A stretch of 64,000 bases of DNA from Sipunculus nudus (GCA_026874595.1 CM049318.1:1253241-1317240); one strand, 5' to 3'; numbered from the stretch's first letter, positions 32,722 through 46,000 are shown. Translations and numbers: made by a program. The notes: generated by a model from the letters alone, not told the origin.

Positions 32722-35700
32722 TCAGTCCCTACCTATTACAAAATCGGATGATAATAAATCAATTAGCGTTTCAACCTCATCGGAGGTCAAATGCGAGGTA
32801 CATATCCCATCTTTGCATTCTATCAATTCTGACAGTAAATCTATGTTAATGGATGTTGATACCATCATCAACTGTCTCTTAAGTATCTTTATATTTCTAA
32901 TGTCGCGTTGTGTCCCATGGTTGTGCATCGGACTTTCCAGATATCGTAAGTTGCCCCGAGGTACACCAATTGAGGTATAATGAGCTCTCTTTGTCAGAAA
33001 ATTTACAAAGTCATTTGCAACATCCTGCATGTTCAGAAATAAATTTATAAAGCGTGAGCGGATTATATTTATCAGAGCCGGAGAGCCCGCCAATCCATGT
33101 ACAATATTCTTGTGCGAGTTATATGGCAAGTGCCATAGGTGACGCAGAGCCTTATTATATGATGTACTTAATCGATCGATTGACTTATGCTTTAATAACC
33201 AGGTTTGACAGCCGTAAAAGGAACAACAATAAGAGTGAAATAGCCTGTTCTTAACCTTGCTAGACAGACATCCGAAATGCGCCGTTAAGGTGTTAAAGCT
33301 TGCAATAAATTTGACTCTTTTACCGAAGACGTCATTGTTATCTGACAAGTTCCAAGTTACTGTATTCCCCAAGTACTGTACAGAATCCTGCCATTCTAGG
33401 GCTACACCATTTAAAACGATCTTATCTGATCTAGCTGGATACACCCTGTTAAAAATAACACATTTTGTTTTCTTTGTGTTATATAACATATCAAATTCTT
33501 CAGCAAACGTTTCACATTCTTTAACCATATGTTGAAGCCCCGTCCGAGTCGGACATAAGAGCGTAAGATCGTCCGCATAGCTAACAGCACCAACAAAATA
33601 ACATCCTATTCCCTTATTTGTGAGACGTTTTAAAAGCTCGTCCATATAAATATTAAACAGAAGGGGGATAATACACCCCTTTGGCGTACACCATTATTAG
33701 CACCAAACTGTTCAGATTCAACGTCATTCCATTTTGTCTTAATAACAGGTCTCTGGTAGATATCTGCTAGTATTCTAATGACAGTAGGTGAAACATTGCG
33801 TTTCATGAGTAAATGGAACAACTTGGGAATATTAATTCTGTCAAAAGCGCGTGACGCATCAACAAAACAACTGTAAACTGATGACCCGTTCCATATGTAA
33901 TGTGAAATAACCTCCTTCAGCACTACTGTGCACATGTTAGTCGAATGCCCCTTCTTAAAAGCATATTGCATTGGAGAAGAGCCAAGTTTATCTACATTTT
34001 TTTAAATAATAACACTATCAAGTAGTTTTCTAAAACAACTTGTCAATGAAATACCCCTGTAGTTATCACTACAAGTAAGGTCACCTCTTGGGTCTTTCGG
34101 TATAGGTATAATTACGTAAGTATTCATATCCGCTCGGACATGTCCATGTAAAATCATAAAATGAAATAAAATTGATATATATACATACAAACGGTGTGTT
34201 ACACTAATGATATGGTCAGACTGTAGAATCGATCTTCCATCAGATTTACCAGTTTTTAAATGATTTGCAGCCATCCTAACGTCGGATACACTAATGTTGA
34301 GAGTATCCTTTGGTGATATGTTTTTGATTGCCTGATTAACAATATTATTAAGTTTCTCCGCTTTATCTGGAAGGCTATTATATAATTGTCTGTATTTTTC
34401 CCCGAAGTGATTTGCAATTTCTGTACTAGTAAGTTTATTATCAACAGTCCTGGTCTGTGAAGGGCCACCTGACTTCATCTTCTTTTCTTCGGTCCATAAG
34501 TCTCTTTCTCGACTTTTATTTATCATGTCTGCCATACGTTGCCTACGTAGGTTATTCTCTTGTCTTTGGCAGTTTCTCAATATTCTGTGATATTCTGCAC
34601 GGGTCCTACGTCTAATTACAGCCACATATCCTGTATTTGGGCGACCATTCTGTATCCAAAGCCAGTACCAGAACAAGGACTGTTCTTTAATTTGTTTTAC
34701 CATCTCTGACCAGTATGGTATTCGTTTTCTGTTAGAGCTTGTTTGTTTTCGATGTGGTAGCCACTTGAAACTTGCATCTACACAACTTTGAACAATGTCT
34801 GCATAAAGCTTATCTATATGTTTTTTTTGTGGGTATGTGATGAACAGGTATTGTTGGAGCATGTTATAATAACATTAGAAATATCATTTTTTTCTAAATT
34901 TATATCGACTGTGTTTTTGTATTCCTTGATCGCATCCTTAGTTGCATTAAACCATTCAACCTGATCACGTTTAGGGTAAATATCACAATTAACTCTGTAT
35001 TTATCTACACGAATATCACATTTCATAAGCACAGGATTATGATTAGAGGCATTCGTTGGGTCATCTATAATTCCAACATGACAAATTGATTTATAAATAT
35101 CACCTGAGCAGATGAAGTGATCATGTGTGGAAGTACCCTCTCCCTCACAATTACTGTAAGTCTGATCAGGCAGAGCCTGCGGGCTATTCCAAGCAAAATA
35201 TAGATTGTTATTAGCACATAAGTTTTTTTAGTACTTTGTATGACTATTATGCCTGCATAAGTCCACATTACAGTCCCCAGCAATAATAATGGGATTTTCA
35301 TTGTAAATTTCGAGTGCTTGCTGAAGCTTATTTAAGGTGCCAAGAAATTCCTCATTAACATCAGTTTTGGAACGATTATCACACGGTAAGTATATACAAA
35401 TTAATATAACACTAGAATCGTCTGACAGTCTCAGGGATACTGCGCATTAGCGATTTGACCCAAGGTTTAGTGGCTGGACACAGGCAGAGAGTGATTGGTG
35501 CCATAGTATGGCCACTCCTCCATGTGGCCGACCGTAGAGTATATCTCTAGAGCTATCAATACCTGTTTGAGCTGTGAACATATACTTATCATGTATAGAA
35601 GCTAGAAATGATTCTCGTTCCTTAATCAACCATGTCTCCTGTAAAAATATTAAATCTGCACGATGTGCATCGATAAGTGTTTTGATATAATACCTTTTCA

Positions 35701-35872
35701 TATCATTTACTATACCAGTTGGGTTATATGATATAATTTTCAAGTTTTTCAGATTGTTAGTTGGCATAGCAATAAAATTAATGGTGGTTTTCATTTGTAG
35801 ATTTCTTATCCGGGTACTCTCTCCTAATAAAGAATTTTCTGCACCCAATACCAGTCGGCCAAAATGCCTCAT
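32722..35872 (-). pseudogene. LINE ORF2: endonuclease and reverse transcriptase (broken)
   Basis: The endonuclease begins LKIISYNPTGI, with LIFLQETWL (catalytic Glu), then IIAGDCNVD, GTSTHDHFI and ASNHNPV, spread over shifted frames between 35800 and 34990. The RT region starts at 34862 with a basic linker and DNYRGISLTSCFRKLLD. Motif A is FVDASRAFDRINIPKL (33860 region), then GVRQRGVLSP, and motif C is SYADDLTLL (about 33580). The C-terminal part to 32722 (SKVKNRLFHSYCCSFYGCQTWLL ... LRHLWHLPY) is typical of CR1/jockey-type RTs. Frameshifts lie near 35447, 35070, 34000 and 33640. It would nick target DNA and prime reverse transcription there. Confidence 0.85.
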
Positions 35873-36704
35873 CCATTACTTTATCTATATCATTAACATT
35901 TATCTTAATCTTATACGATTTCATTAATGAATCTTCATGTGATACTTTCTCAATACCCATCACATTTACTCCTTCGTTAAGAATATAATCCTTCAATTCA
36001 CGATCATCTACGTCATTACTGACTCTATTCACAAGGAGGTTGACAGTTCTTGGACCACCTTTTATCGTGTCATGATCCTTCTTACCGATAACCGTGGGCT
36101 TTTTTCGTCTTATCTGTCGTCGTTTCTCATGTTTCTGAAACTGGAAACCCTCGTTTTCAGTGTGGTGTGCACCTAGATCAGTTTCAGGCACAGAGCTTGC
36201 TTTATTTTCCGTAGAGATTTTATTCTTATTTATAAGCCTGTAGCCAGGGCCTTCTTTAATCACGTCACTGAGTAGCCTGGGTGAGGGTTCCTTGCTAGTA
36301 TCCTGAAGTGACTGGCTTGGGCCTACACCTTTCTTCTCGTGACTAGCGTCCCTGTTACTTTCAACTTTGATTAGTTCCCGATGCACATTCGCGGTAAGGG
36401 CTGCAACTGAATCAGAAGTTTGCTCTGATCTTACTTCTACCAACTTAAGTCTCTGGTCTAATTTGTTTATCATATCCAGGACTGCTAAATGTTCCATCTG
36501 TTCGGGTGCAAACCTTGGTAATCGTTCAAGGTCACATGCACCAAAACTCGGGAGAATGATATTTTTGTTGTCCAGCTTTTGAAAAGCAGATACAATATCC
36601 GCTGCATCAGCTTCTCTTGCTGTTCTTGAACTTGATGTCATCCTACTTGGTTGCTCATCAAGTATTTCCGTGCTACCGACTGGCTTTCGCCATACAGATT
36701 TCAT
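35778..36704 (-). CDS. LINE ORF1-like protein (308 codons)
   Basis: Open frame of 308 codons starting MKSVWRKPVG. The middle has a coiled-coil-like stretch (MEHLAVLDMINKLDQRLKLVEVRSEQTSDSVAAL), then a basic segment (KHEKRRQIRRKKPTVIGKKDHD). The C-terminal part (RTVNLLVNRVSNDVDDRELKDYI ... KSYKIKINVNDIDKVMDEAFWPTG) resembles the C-terminal RNA-binding region of LINE ORF1 proteins. Its end overlaps the ORF2 start by about 95 bp in another frame. In this family ORF1 binds element RNA and acts as a chaperone. The frame is open, but the element as a whole is dead. Confidence 0.6.
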   Translation of the reverse strand: MKSVWRKPVGSTEILDEQPSRMTSSSRTAREADAADIVSAFQKLDNKNIILPSFGACDLERLPRFAPEQMEHLAVLDMINKLDQRLKLVEVRSEQTSDSVAALTANVHRELIKVESNRDASHEKKGVGPSQSLQDTSKEPSPRLLSDVIKEGPGYRLINKNKISTENKASSVPETDLGAHHTENEGFQFQKHEKRRQIRRKKPTVIGKKDHDTIKGGPRTVNLLVNRVSNDVDDRELKDYILNEGVNVMGIEKVSHEDSLMKSYKIKINVNDIDKVMDEAFWPTGIGCRKFFIRREYPDKKSTNENHH

Positions 36705-36828
36705 TTCTCTCGTAAAACCTGCTAACTACAGCACGTAAATTATCCGCTGAAGACCTATGTATGTAGTACTGGACATGACAGCAGACAGTTATTGACACAG
36801 TCATATAATTCCCTTGTTTTATCTATAT

Positions 36829-37056
36829 CTAATCTACATTAGATGTGTTTCCTTCGCTTCTCGATTTCCTTCCAGCGTTTGCTGGTTCCTCCGCATTGTT
36901 CTTGTTTACTTTGTCCTCAGTTTGCTGGCGGCCTACATATTTTTTATATACCCACGGCCATTTTTCACTGGCACAGTCTAGGCAATACAGGTCATCATCT
37001 ATACGAAGGTCCACACATTTCTTTTGCTGTTTGCACTTCGAGCATAAACGAGCCAT
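36829..37056 (-). pseudogene. Small Cys-cluster (zinc-binding) frame upstream of LINE ORF1
   Basis: From the internal Met, MARLCSKCKQQKKC ... LYCLDCASEKW gives two CX2C pairs plus a further Cys, consistent with a small zinc-binding fold. A Lys/Asn/Glu-rich tail follows. It lies 125 bp upstream of the ORF1-like frame in a different frame. It may be the detached N-terminus of ORF1, or a separate small ORF. Function is unknown; nucleic-acid binding is plausible for the family. Confidence 0.5.
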
Positions 37057-37100
37057 CAGCCTATATTTATTTATATATGTATTTTTTATCAAATATTCTC

Positions 37101-37393
37101 TATTAATATCGTAATCATAACATATCTGTAGTGTATATTACCTAATATTACACCAACAACTTCATATAAAGCGAGTTGTCGATAATACAAGGAATTCACG
37201 GTGGTTGCTATAGCAATACTAATGGAAAAAAAAAACTGGTTGTCGACCAAAAATTGATTTTTTTAATTTAATGAAAATGAAGAAATATTGATTATTTTCA
37301 ATAATACTATTGGTTTCCTAGCACCCTAAAACATGGGTGTAGACACCAAAATCATGTCTCTAGCTGTCCTAGCAATGAAGTTATGGTAAAAAA
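37101..37393. other. No gene recognised
   Basis: AT-rich spacer between the LINE 5' side and the right inverted-repeat arm. Confidence 0.5.
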
Positions 37394-37575
37394 ATATACA
37401 TTCCGTGATTTTGACGGCGGCCATTTTGAAAAACAGTGTCAAAATACAATTTCCCAATGGTTGATTTTGGTTGAATTTTTTTGGAGTTAGAAAACATCAT
37501 TATAGAGAGCCTGGCACCAAAACTTGGTTGTTATGGTAAATGTCCGGGTCCTTTACAATTTCTACTGGCCTATAT
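37394..37575. repeat. Right arm of the ~200-bp inverted repeat pair
   Basis: Inverted match to 32220-32432. The arms enclose about 5 kb including the LINE. Confidence 0.8.
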
Positions 37576-38191
37576 GCACTTTTTATTTCATTTCTCCCTC
37601 TGATCATTCTTGCTAATATTTTTTTTCGGCCCATCGCCTTTCGTCATCAGTGATCGTCGTTTGTAGAACTCCTTGTGAACGCGACAACTTCTGAAGCTTA
37701 GAAAAGATTTTCCCCTGAAGTTCACTGAACAAGGTTTCGTATACAAAAATGACGGACAAGTTGCAAAATGGTGACCTTGACCTTGATCAGGGTTATGTTT
37801 ATTTTGTACTCAAATTTGATACACAAGTTGTTTCAACCGAGTACTCAGAAGTGTTAGAAAAGCAGAGACTTTGACATAGATCTTTTTGGTCACATCTGTG
37901 GAAAAAAGGAGTTTATACCCCATAACGTCTTACGTACTGTATATTTTTCCTTCCAATTTGATACAACAGTAAGCAGTTAGCTCTCCCTTTATTATCTAAT
38001 ACTCTTTAAGTGGCACTGTTTGTTGAACTAGAATAATGAAAACCAAAAAAAATTATAAGGTTGATCAGTGATTCTTGTGTATTTTAAAGTTGGCTGTGTA
38101 TGACACTTAGAATAAAACGGAAGTCATAAAATCTGACCGAAAATTAAGATTTGGCTTTTAGGCACCATCGGATTTTCAGAGCCGAACATTT
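37576..38191. other. No gene recognised
   Basis: AT-rich; nothing recognised. Confidence 0.5.
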
Positions 38192-38552
38192 CGTTATTAG
38201 GCGTACACGTTATCAGGCGTACACGTTATCAGGCGTACACGTTATTAGTCGTTCACGTTATTAGGCGTACACGTTATTAGGCGTACACGTTATTAGGCGT
38301 ACACGTTATTAAGCATACACTTTATAAGGTATACACGTTATTAGGCGTACACATTATAAGGCGTACGCGTTATTAGGCGTACACGTTATTAGGCGTACAC
38401 GTTATTAGGCATACACGTTATTAGGCGTACACGTAATTAGGCGTACACGTTATTAGGCAAACACGTTATTAGGCGTACACATTATTAGGCGTACACGTTA
38501 TTAGGCAAACACGTTATTAGGCGTACACGTTATTAGGCGTACACGTTATTAG
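38192..38552. repeat. 16-bp minisatellite, about 22 copies
   Basis: Unit ATTAGGCGTACACGTT repeated head to tail with single-base variants (GGCATACAC, GGCAAACAC, TATCAGG). The period is constant at 16 bp. Confidence 0.95.
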
Positions 38553-38985
38553 GCATACCATTACCACGAACTTCTTCCCATGTGCCTTCTTTTATAGGAA
38601 CATGGCTTTTTTGTTACAGAAAGTGTTTATGTTTTGTGCGGATCACTCTTAATTACAATCAATTTTAATTACAATAACACCGAAGCTTAATTTAATAGTG
38701 ACCACTGGTTGTCAGGCAGCCTCCGCGGACTAATGAAATACTTGCTCTGGCTCAGGAATAAAACTTGTACATAAATCCATCTGGCTGTTTTAATGATCAC
38801 TTTCGATGAGAGCAGGTAGATTCCGATGACATTAAAAACAAGTGACCCATGGGTCATGACGCTCAGCTGACTGGAAAGAGATTCGCCAAAGGAAATTTTA
38901 TCATCTGAATGGTAGTATATACCCATTCAACTGAAGCATCAAACAGATTAACCAACAGGCCAAGATTGTGACTGTATTTATATAT
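38553..38985. other. Spacer between two tandem arrays
   Basis: No gene or repeat unit recognised. Confidence 0.5.
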
Positions 38986-41015
38986 CTCAAAAATAGAGAA
39001 AAAATGCATAAATTAAAAAAAATACAGGTGGTTCCACCGGTCTGCAGAAACTAATAAAAACACTTAATGGTCAATATCCATGCAAAGAATCATGGTGATC
39101 TCTGGATTAGTTGTTCAGAAACTTCAGCTTTTGTATCAAATTTTCCATTATTCTGAGGGATACTTTGGAATCCTATAGCTTGAAGGATATGGGTAACAGT
39201 TTTTCATAGACACTTTTCATGGGCCTCCTTGCATGACAAGAATGAAGATTCTAGGTCCTGTTGTTACAATTTGTGCAACGTTAACAGATGACAGCATCCT
39301 TAAAGGTCTCAAAAATAAAGAAAAAAACTCGTAAAAAACCCCGAACAAATACAGGTGGTGCCACCAGTCTGCAGAAACTGATGAAACACTCCATAAATAA
39401 TATCCATGCAAAGAATCATGGTGATCTCTGCATTAGTTGTTCAGATACTTCAGCTTTTGTATCAAATTGTCCATTATTCTGAGGGATACTTCGGAGTCCT
39501 ATAGCTTTAAGGATATGGGTAACAGAGACCTAATTTCAGGTTTCCATGGAGGCTTTTCATGGATCTCCCAGTGTGTCAAGAATGAAGATTCTAGGTCCAG
39601 TTGTTATGATTTGTGCCCAATTAACAAATGTTCATATCTTTAAAGGTCTCAAAAATAGAAAAAAAAATCGTAAAAAAACCCCGAACAAATACAGGCGGTG
39701 CCACCAGTCTGCAGAAACTGATGAAACACTCCATGATCAATATCCATACAAACAATTATGGTGATCTCTGCATTAGTTGTTCAGATACTTCAGTTTTTGT
39801 AACAATTTTTCCATTATTCTGAGCTGTACTTTGGAGTGCCATAGCTCAAAGGATATGGGTAACAGAGACCTAATTTCAGGTTTCCATGGAGTCTGTTCAT
39901 GGGTCTCCCTGTGTATCAAGATCGAAGATTCTAGGTCCAGTCGTTACGATTTGTACCCTGTTGACAGATAACTACATCCTTAAAGGTCTCAAAAATAGAG
40001 AAAAATAATTGTAAACAATTGAAAAAAAATACAGGTGGCACCACCAGTCTACAGGAACTGTTGGAACACCTCTTGATCAATATGTATGCCAAAAATCATG
40101 ACCATCAGTGTTGTAGTTATTGAGATGTTGCAATTTGTTTTTATCAAATTTTCTGTTATTCTTGGGAGTAATTGGGAGCCCCACAGCTCAAAGGATATTG
40201 GTAACAGAGACCTTATTTCAGGTTTCCATTGAGACTTTTCATAGGTCTCTCACTGTGTGAGGAATGAAGATTCTAGGTCCAGTCTTTACAATTTCTGCCC
40301 TGTTGACAGATGTTCACAGTTTTAAAGGTCTCGAAAATAGAGAAAACAATTCGTAAAAAATCGAAAACTACAGGTGTCGCCACCAGTCTGCAGACACTGA
40401 AACATCTCATGATCAATATGTATACAAAAAATAATGACCATCAGTGATGTAGTTAATGAGATATTGAAGTTTTTGTATGAAATTTTTGACTATTCTGGTG
40501 GGGGGGGGGACTTTGGGGCCCAATAGCTCTAAGGATATGGGTAACAGAGACCTAATATTGGTTTCCATGGAGACTTATCATAGGTCTCTCAGTGTGTCAA
40601 GAATTAAGATTCAAGGTCCAGTCTTTACGATTTGTGCCCTGTTAACAGATGTTCACATTTTAAAGGTCTCAGAAATAGAGAAAAAAAAATTCGTAAAAAA
40701 TCGAAAAATACAGGTGGCGCCACCAGTCTGCAGGAACTGATGAAACTTTTCATGATCAATATGTATGCAAAAAATCATGACCATCAGTGTTGTAGTTAAT
40801 GAGATATTGAAATTTTTGTATGAATTTTTTTAAATATTCTGGGGGGGGGGTACTTTGGGGCCCCATAGCACGAAGGATATGGGTAACAGAGACCTAATTT
40901 CTGGTTTCCAAGGAACTTTTTTATGGACCTCTTAGAATGTAAAGTTACAAGATTCGAGGTCCAGCGGTTACGATTTGTGCCAGGTTAACGGACAGACGGA
41001 CGGACGGTCAGACGG
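38986..41015 (+). repeat. Satellite, six copies of a ~340-bp unit
   Basis: Units begin near 38986, 39306, 39646, 39987, 40329 and 40667, at TCTCAAAAATAGAGAAAA or a close variant. Each contains ACAGGTGGYRCCACCAGTCTGC, GGATATGGGTAACAGAGACC and GAAGATTCTAGGTCC in the same order. The first unit is shorter (320 bp); the rest are 338-342 bp. Repeated short open frames in it are by-products of the tandem structure. Confidence 0.9.
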
Positions 41016-41053
41016 CCGGACGGACAGACGGACGGACAGACGGACGACGGACA
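40988..41053. repeat. (GACG)n-type simple repeat ending the satellite
   Basis: Degenerate GGACGGACAGACGGAC run directly after GGTTAAC of the last satellite unit. Confidence 0.9.
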
Positions 41054-41288
41054 AAGAGTGATCGCTACAGAAAACTAGGTGCTTAATAAATGGTTCTTTT
41101 GCCTGTCTTAACGCCGCCCTCCATATCAGTGTTATCTGGTTTTTCTATTTAACGCTCGTACAAAGCAAGTAAGCTGTCCGATTGTAAGTGCTAGTATTTC
41201 TCTTGTATCTCTTTCTCTGTTTTGTTTACAGTGTCCTGCACGGTTACCATGCATCTGCCGTCTATTGAAAAACATATTATGTTTTAAA
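41054..41288. other. Spacer between tandem arrays
   Basis: No gene or repeat unit recognised. Confidence 0.5.
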
Positions 41289-41899
41289 GGATAGACCCAT
41301 GGCCTGTTATTAGCGATAATGCCTATTTGTTATAAAGGATGGATTCATGGCCTATCGTTGGCAATACTGCCTATTTGTTTTAAAGGATAGATCCATGGCC
41401 TCTTATTGGCGATACTGTCTATTTGTTAAAAAATGATAGATCCATGGCCTGTAATTTGCGAAACTGTCTATTTATTAAAAAGGATAGATCCATGGCCTGT
41501 TATTGGCGATACTGTCTGTTTGTTATAAAGGTAGATCAATGGCTTGTTATTGGCGATACTGTCTATTTCTTATAAAGGATAGATCCATGGCCTGTTATTG
41601 GCGATACTGTATATTTGTTATAAAGTATAGATCCATGGCCTGTTAATGACGATAATGTCTATTTGTTAAAAAGGATAGATCAATGGCCTGTTACTGGCGA
41701 TGCTGTCTGTTTTTTTATAAAAGTAGATCCATGGCTTGTAATTGGCGATACTTTCTATCTGTTCAAAAGGATAGATCCGTGGCCTGTTATTGGCGATACT
41801 GTCTGTTTGTTATAAAGGTAGATCAATGGCTTGTTATTGGCGATACTGTCTTTTTTCTTATAAAGGATAGATCCATGGCCTGTTATTCGCGATAGTGTA

Positions 41900-44800
41900 T
41901 ATTTGTTATAAAGTATAGATCCATGGCCTGTTATATACGATACTGTCTATTTGTTAAAAAGGATAGATCTATGGCCTGTTACTGGCGATACTGTCTGTTT
42001 TTTTTATAAAAGTAGATCCATGGCTTGTAATTGGCGATACTATCTATCTGTTCAAAAGGATAGATCCATGGCCTTTTATTGGCGATACTGTCTGTTTGTA
42101 ATAAAGGTAGATCAATGGCTTGTTATTGGCGATACTGTCTATTTCTTAAAAAGAAAAGATCCATGGCCTGTTATATGCGATAGTGTATATTTGTTTTAAA
42201 GTAGATCCATGGCCTGTTATGGCGATACTGTCCATTTGTTATAAAGGAAAGATCAATGGCCTGTTATTGGCGATACTGTCTGTTTGTTATTAAGGATAGA
42301 TCCATGGGCTGTTATTGGCGATACTGTCTTTTTGTTATAAAGATAGATCCATGGCCTGTTTTTGGCGATAGTGTATATTTGTTATAAAGTATAGATCCAT
42401 GGCCTGTTATTGACGATACTATTTGTTAAAAAGGATAGATCAATGGCCTGTTATTGGCGATACTGTCTGTTTTTTTTATAATAGTAGATCCATGGCTTGT
42501 TATTGGCGATACTGTCTATCTGTTCAAAAGGATAGATCCATGGCCTGTTATTGGCGATACTGTCTGTTTGTTAAAAATGATAGATCAATGGCCTGTTATT
42601 GGCGATACTGTCTGTTTGTTATAAAGGATAGATCCATGGCCTCTTATTGGCGATACAGTTTATTTGTTAAAAATGATGGATCCATGGCCTGTTATTGGCG
42701 ATACTGTCTGTTTGTTAATAAGGATAGATCCATGGGCTGTTATTGGCGATACTGTCTGTTTGTTATAAAGGATAGATCCATGGCCTCTTATTGGCGATAG
42801 TGTATATTTGTTATAAAGTATAGATCCATGGCCTTTTATTGACGATACTGTCTATCTGTTCAAAAGGATAGATCCATGGCCTATTATTGCAGATACTGTC
42901 TGTTTGTTATAAAGGTAGATCAATGGCTTGTTATTGGCGATACTGTCTATTTGTTATAAAGGATAGATCCATGGCCTGTTATTGGCGGTTGTGTATATTT
43001 GTTATAAAGTATAAATCCATGGCCTGTTATTGACGATACTGTCTATTTGTTTAAACGGATAGATCAATGGCCTGTTACAGGCGATAGTGTCTGTTTTCTT
43101 TAAAGTAGATCCATTGCCTGTTATGGCGATACTGTCAATTTGTTATAAAGGAAAGATCAATGGCCTGTTATTGGCGATACTGTCTGTTTGTTATTAAGGA
43201 TAGATCCATGGGCTGCTATTGGCGATACTGTCTTTTTGTTATAAAGGATAGATCCATGGCCTGTTATTGGCAATAGTGTATATTTGTTATAAAGTATAGA
43301 TCCATGGCCTGTTATTGAGATACTGTCTATTTGTTAAAAAGGATAGATCAATGGCCTCTTATTGACGATACTGTCTGTTTTTTTTAAGTAGATCCATGGC
43401 CTGTTATGGCGATACTGTCCATTTGTTATAAAGGAAAGATCAATGGCCTGTTATTGGCGATACTGTCTGTTTGTTATTAAGGATAGATCCATGGCCTGTT
43501 ATTGACGATACTGTCTGTTTGTTATTAAGGATAGATCCATGGCCTGTTATTGGCGATACTGTCTATTTGTTAAAAAGGATAGATCCATGGCCTGTTATTG
43601 GCGATACTGACTATTTCTTATAAAGGATAGATCCATGGCCTGTTATTGGCGATAGTGTATATTTGTTATAAAGTATAGATCCATGGCCTGTTATTGACGA
43701 TTCTGTCTATTTGTTAAAAAGGATAGATCAATGGCCTGTTACTGGCGATACTGTCTGTTTTTTTTTTTTATAAAAGTAGATCCTTGGCTTGTAATTGGAG
43801 ATACTATCTATCTGTTCAAAAGGATAGATCCATGGCCTGTTATTGGCGAAACAGTCTGTTTGTTATAAAGGTAGATCAGTGGCTTGTGATTGGCGATACT
43901 GTCTATTTCTTATAAAGGATAGATCCATGGCCTGTTATTGGCGATAGTGTATATTTGTTATAAAGTATAGATCCATGGCCTGTTATTGACGATACTGTCT
44001 ATTTGTTAAAAAGGATAGATCAATGGCTTCTTATTGACGATACTGTCTGTTTTTTTTATAAAAGTAGATCCATGGCTTGTAATTGGCGATACTATCTATC
44101 TGTTCAAAAGGATAGATCCATGGCCTTTTATTGGCGATACTGTCTGTTTGTTATAAAGGCAGATCAATGGCTTGTTATTGGCGATACTGTCTATTTCTTA
44201 AAAAGAAAAGATCCAAGGCCTGTTATATGCGATAGTGCATATTTGTTTTAAAGTAGATCCATGGCCTGTTATGGCGATACTGTCCATTTGTTATAAAGGA
44301 AAGATCAAATGGCCTGTTATTGGCGATACTGTCTGTTTGTTATTAAGGATAGATTCATGGGCTGTTATTGGCGATACTGTCTTTTTGTTATAAAGGATAG
44401 ATCCATGGCCTGTTATTGGCGATAGTGTATATTTGTTATAAAGTATAGATCCATGGCCTGTTATTGACGATACTGTCTATTTGGTAAAAAGGATAGATCA
44501 ATGGCCTGTTATTGGCGATACTGTCTGTTTTTTTTATAATAGCAGATCCATGGCTTGTTATTGGCGATACTGTCTATCTGTTCAAAAGGATAGATCCATG
44601 GCCTGTTATTGGCGATACTGTCTGATTGTTATAAAGGTATATCAATGGCTTGTTATTGGCGATACTGTCTATTTCTTATAAAGGATAGATTCATTGCCTG
44701 TTATTGGCGATAGTGTATATTTGTTATAAAGTATAGATCCATGGCCTGTTATGGCGATACTGTCTATTTGTTAAAAAGGATAGATCAATGGCCTGTTATT

Positions 44801-46000
44801 GGCGATACTCTCTGTTTTTTTTTAAGGTAGATCCATGGCATGTTTTGGGGATCCTGTCCATTTGTTATGAAGGAAAGATCAATAGCCTGTTATTGGCGAT
44901 ACTGTCTGTTTGTTAATAAGGATAGATCCATGGGCTGTTATTGGCGATACTGTCTTTTTGTTATAAAGGATAGATCCATGGCCTCTTATTGGCGATACAG
45001 TTTATTTGTTAAAAATGATGGATCAATGGCCTGTTATTGGCGATACTCTCTGTTTGTTAATAAGGATAGATGTATGGGCTGTTATTGGCGATACTGTCTG
45101 TTTGTTATAAAGGATAGATCCATGGCCTCTTATTGGCGATACTGTTTATTTGTTAAAAATGATGGATCAATGGCCTGTTATTGGCGATACTGTCTGTTTG
45201 TTAATAAGGATAGATCCATGGGCTGTTATTGGCGATACTGTCTTTTTGTTATAAAGGATAGATCCATGGCCTCTTATTGGCGATACTGTTTATTTGTTAA
45301 AAATGATAGATCCATGGCCTGTTATTGGCGATACTGTCTGTTTGTTATAATGGTAGATCAATGGCTTGTTATTGGCGATACTGTCTATTTCTTATAAAGG
45401 ATAGATCCATGGCCTGTTATTGGCGATAGTGTATATTTGTTATAAAGTATAGATCCATGGCCTTTTATTGACGATACTGTCTATCTGTTCAAAAGGATAG
45501 ATCCATGGCCTATTATTGCAGATATTGTCTGTTTGTTATAAAGGTAGATCAATGGCTTGTTATTGGCGATATTGTCTATTTCTTATAATGGATAGATCCA
45601 TGGCCTGTTATTGGCGGTTGTGTATATTTGTTATAAAGTATAAATCCATGGCCTGTTATTGACGATACTGTCTATTTGTTAAACGGATAGATCAATGGCC
45701 TGTTACAGGCGATAGTGTCTGTTTTTTTTTTATAAAATTAGATCCATGGCTTGTCATTGGCGAAACTGTCTATCTGTTCAAAAGGATAGATACATGGCCT
45801 GTTATTGGCGAGAGTGTATATTTGTTATAAAGTATAGATCCATGGCTTGTTATTGGCGATACTGTCTTTTTCTTATAAAGGATAGATCCATGGCCTGTTA
45901 TTGGCGGTTGAGTATATTTGTTATAAAGTATAGGATCAATGGCCTGTTATTGGCGATACTCTCTGTTTGTTAATAAGGATAGATCCATGGGCTGTTATTG
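41900..46000 (+). repeat. Older ~2.05-kb higher-order duplication in the 48-bp array
   Basis: The variant succession at 41951-42420 recurs at 44003-44480 (offset about 2052), and 42423 onward recurs near 44481 (offset about 2058). The copies carry many small differences, so this duplication is older than the one at 45230. Limits are approximate. Confidence 0.6.

Larger units (their letters stand above)
32623..37100 (-). mobile_element. Decayed LINE (CR1/jockey-like)
   Basis: On the minus strand: a Cys-cluster frame (37056-36829), an ORF1-like frame (36704-35778), then an ORF2 with endonuclease and reverse transcriptase (35872-32722) broken by several frameshifts. The 3' end runs into AATAAAATTATATAT. 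There are no LTRs or integrase. Placement in the CR1/jockey group rests on the apurinic-type endonuclease, the YADD motif and the RT C-terminal region. The 5' limit is approximate. Confidence 0.85.

Noticed and set aside
38192-38552. Telomere-like TTAGGC repeats or a CRISPR array
   Set aside because: TTAGGC is only part of a 16-bp unit and is not contiguous as in nematode telomeres. There are no spacers, and the genome is animal.
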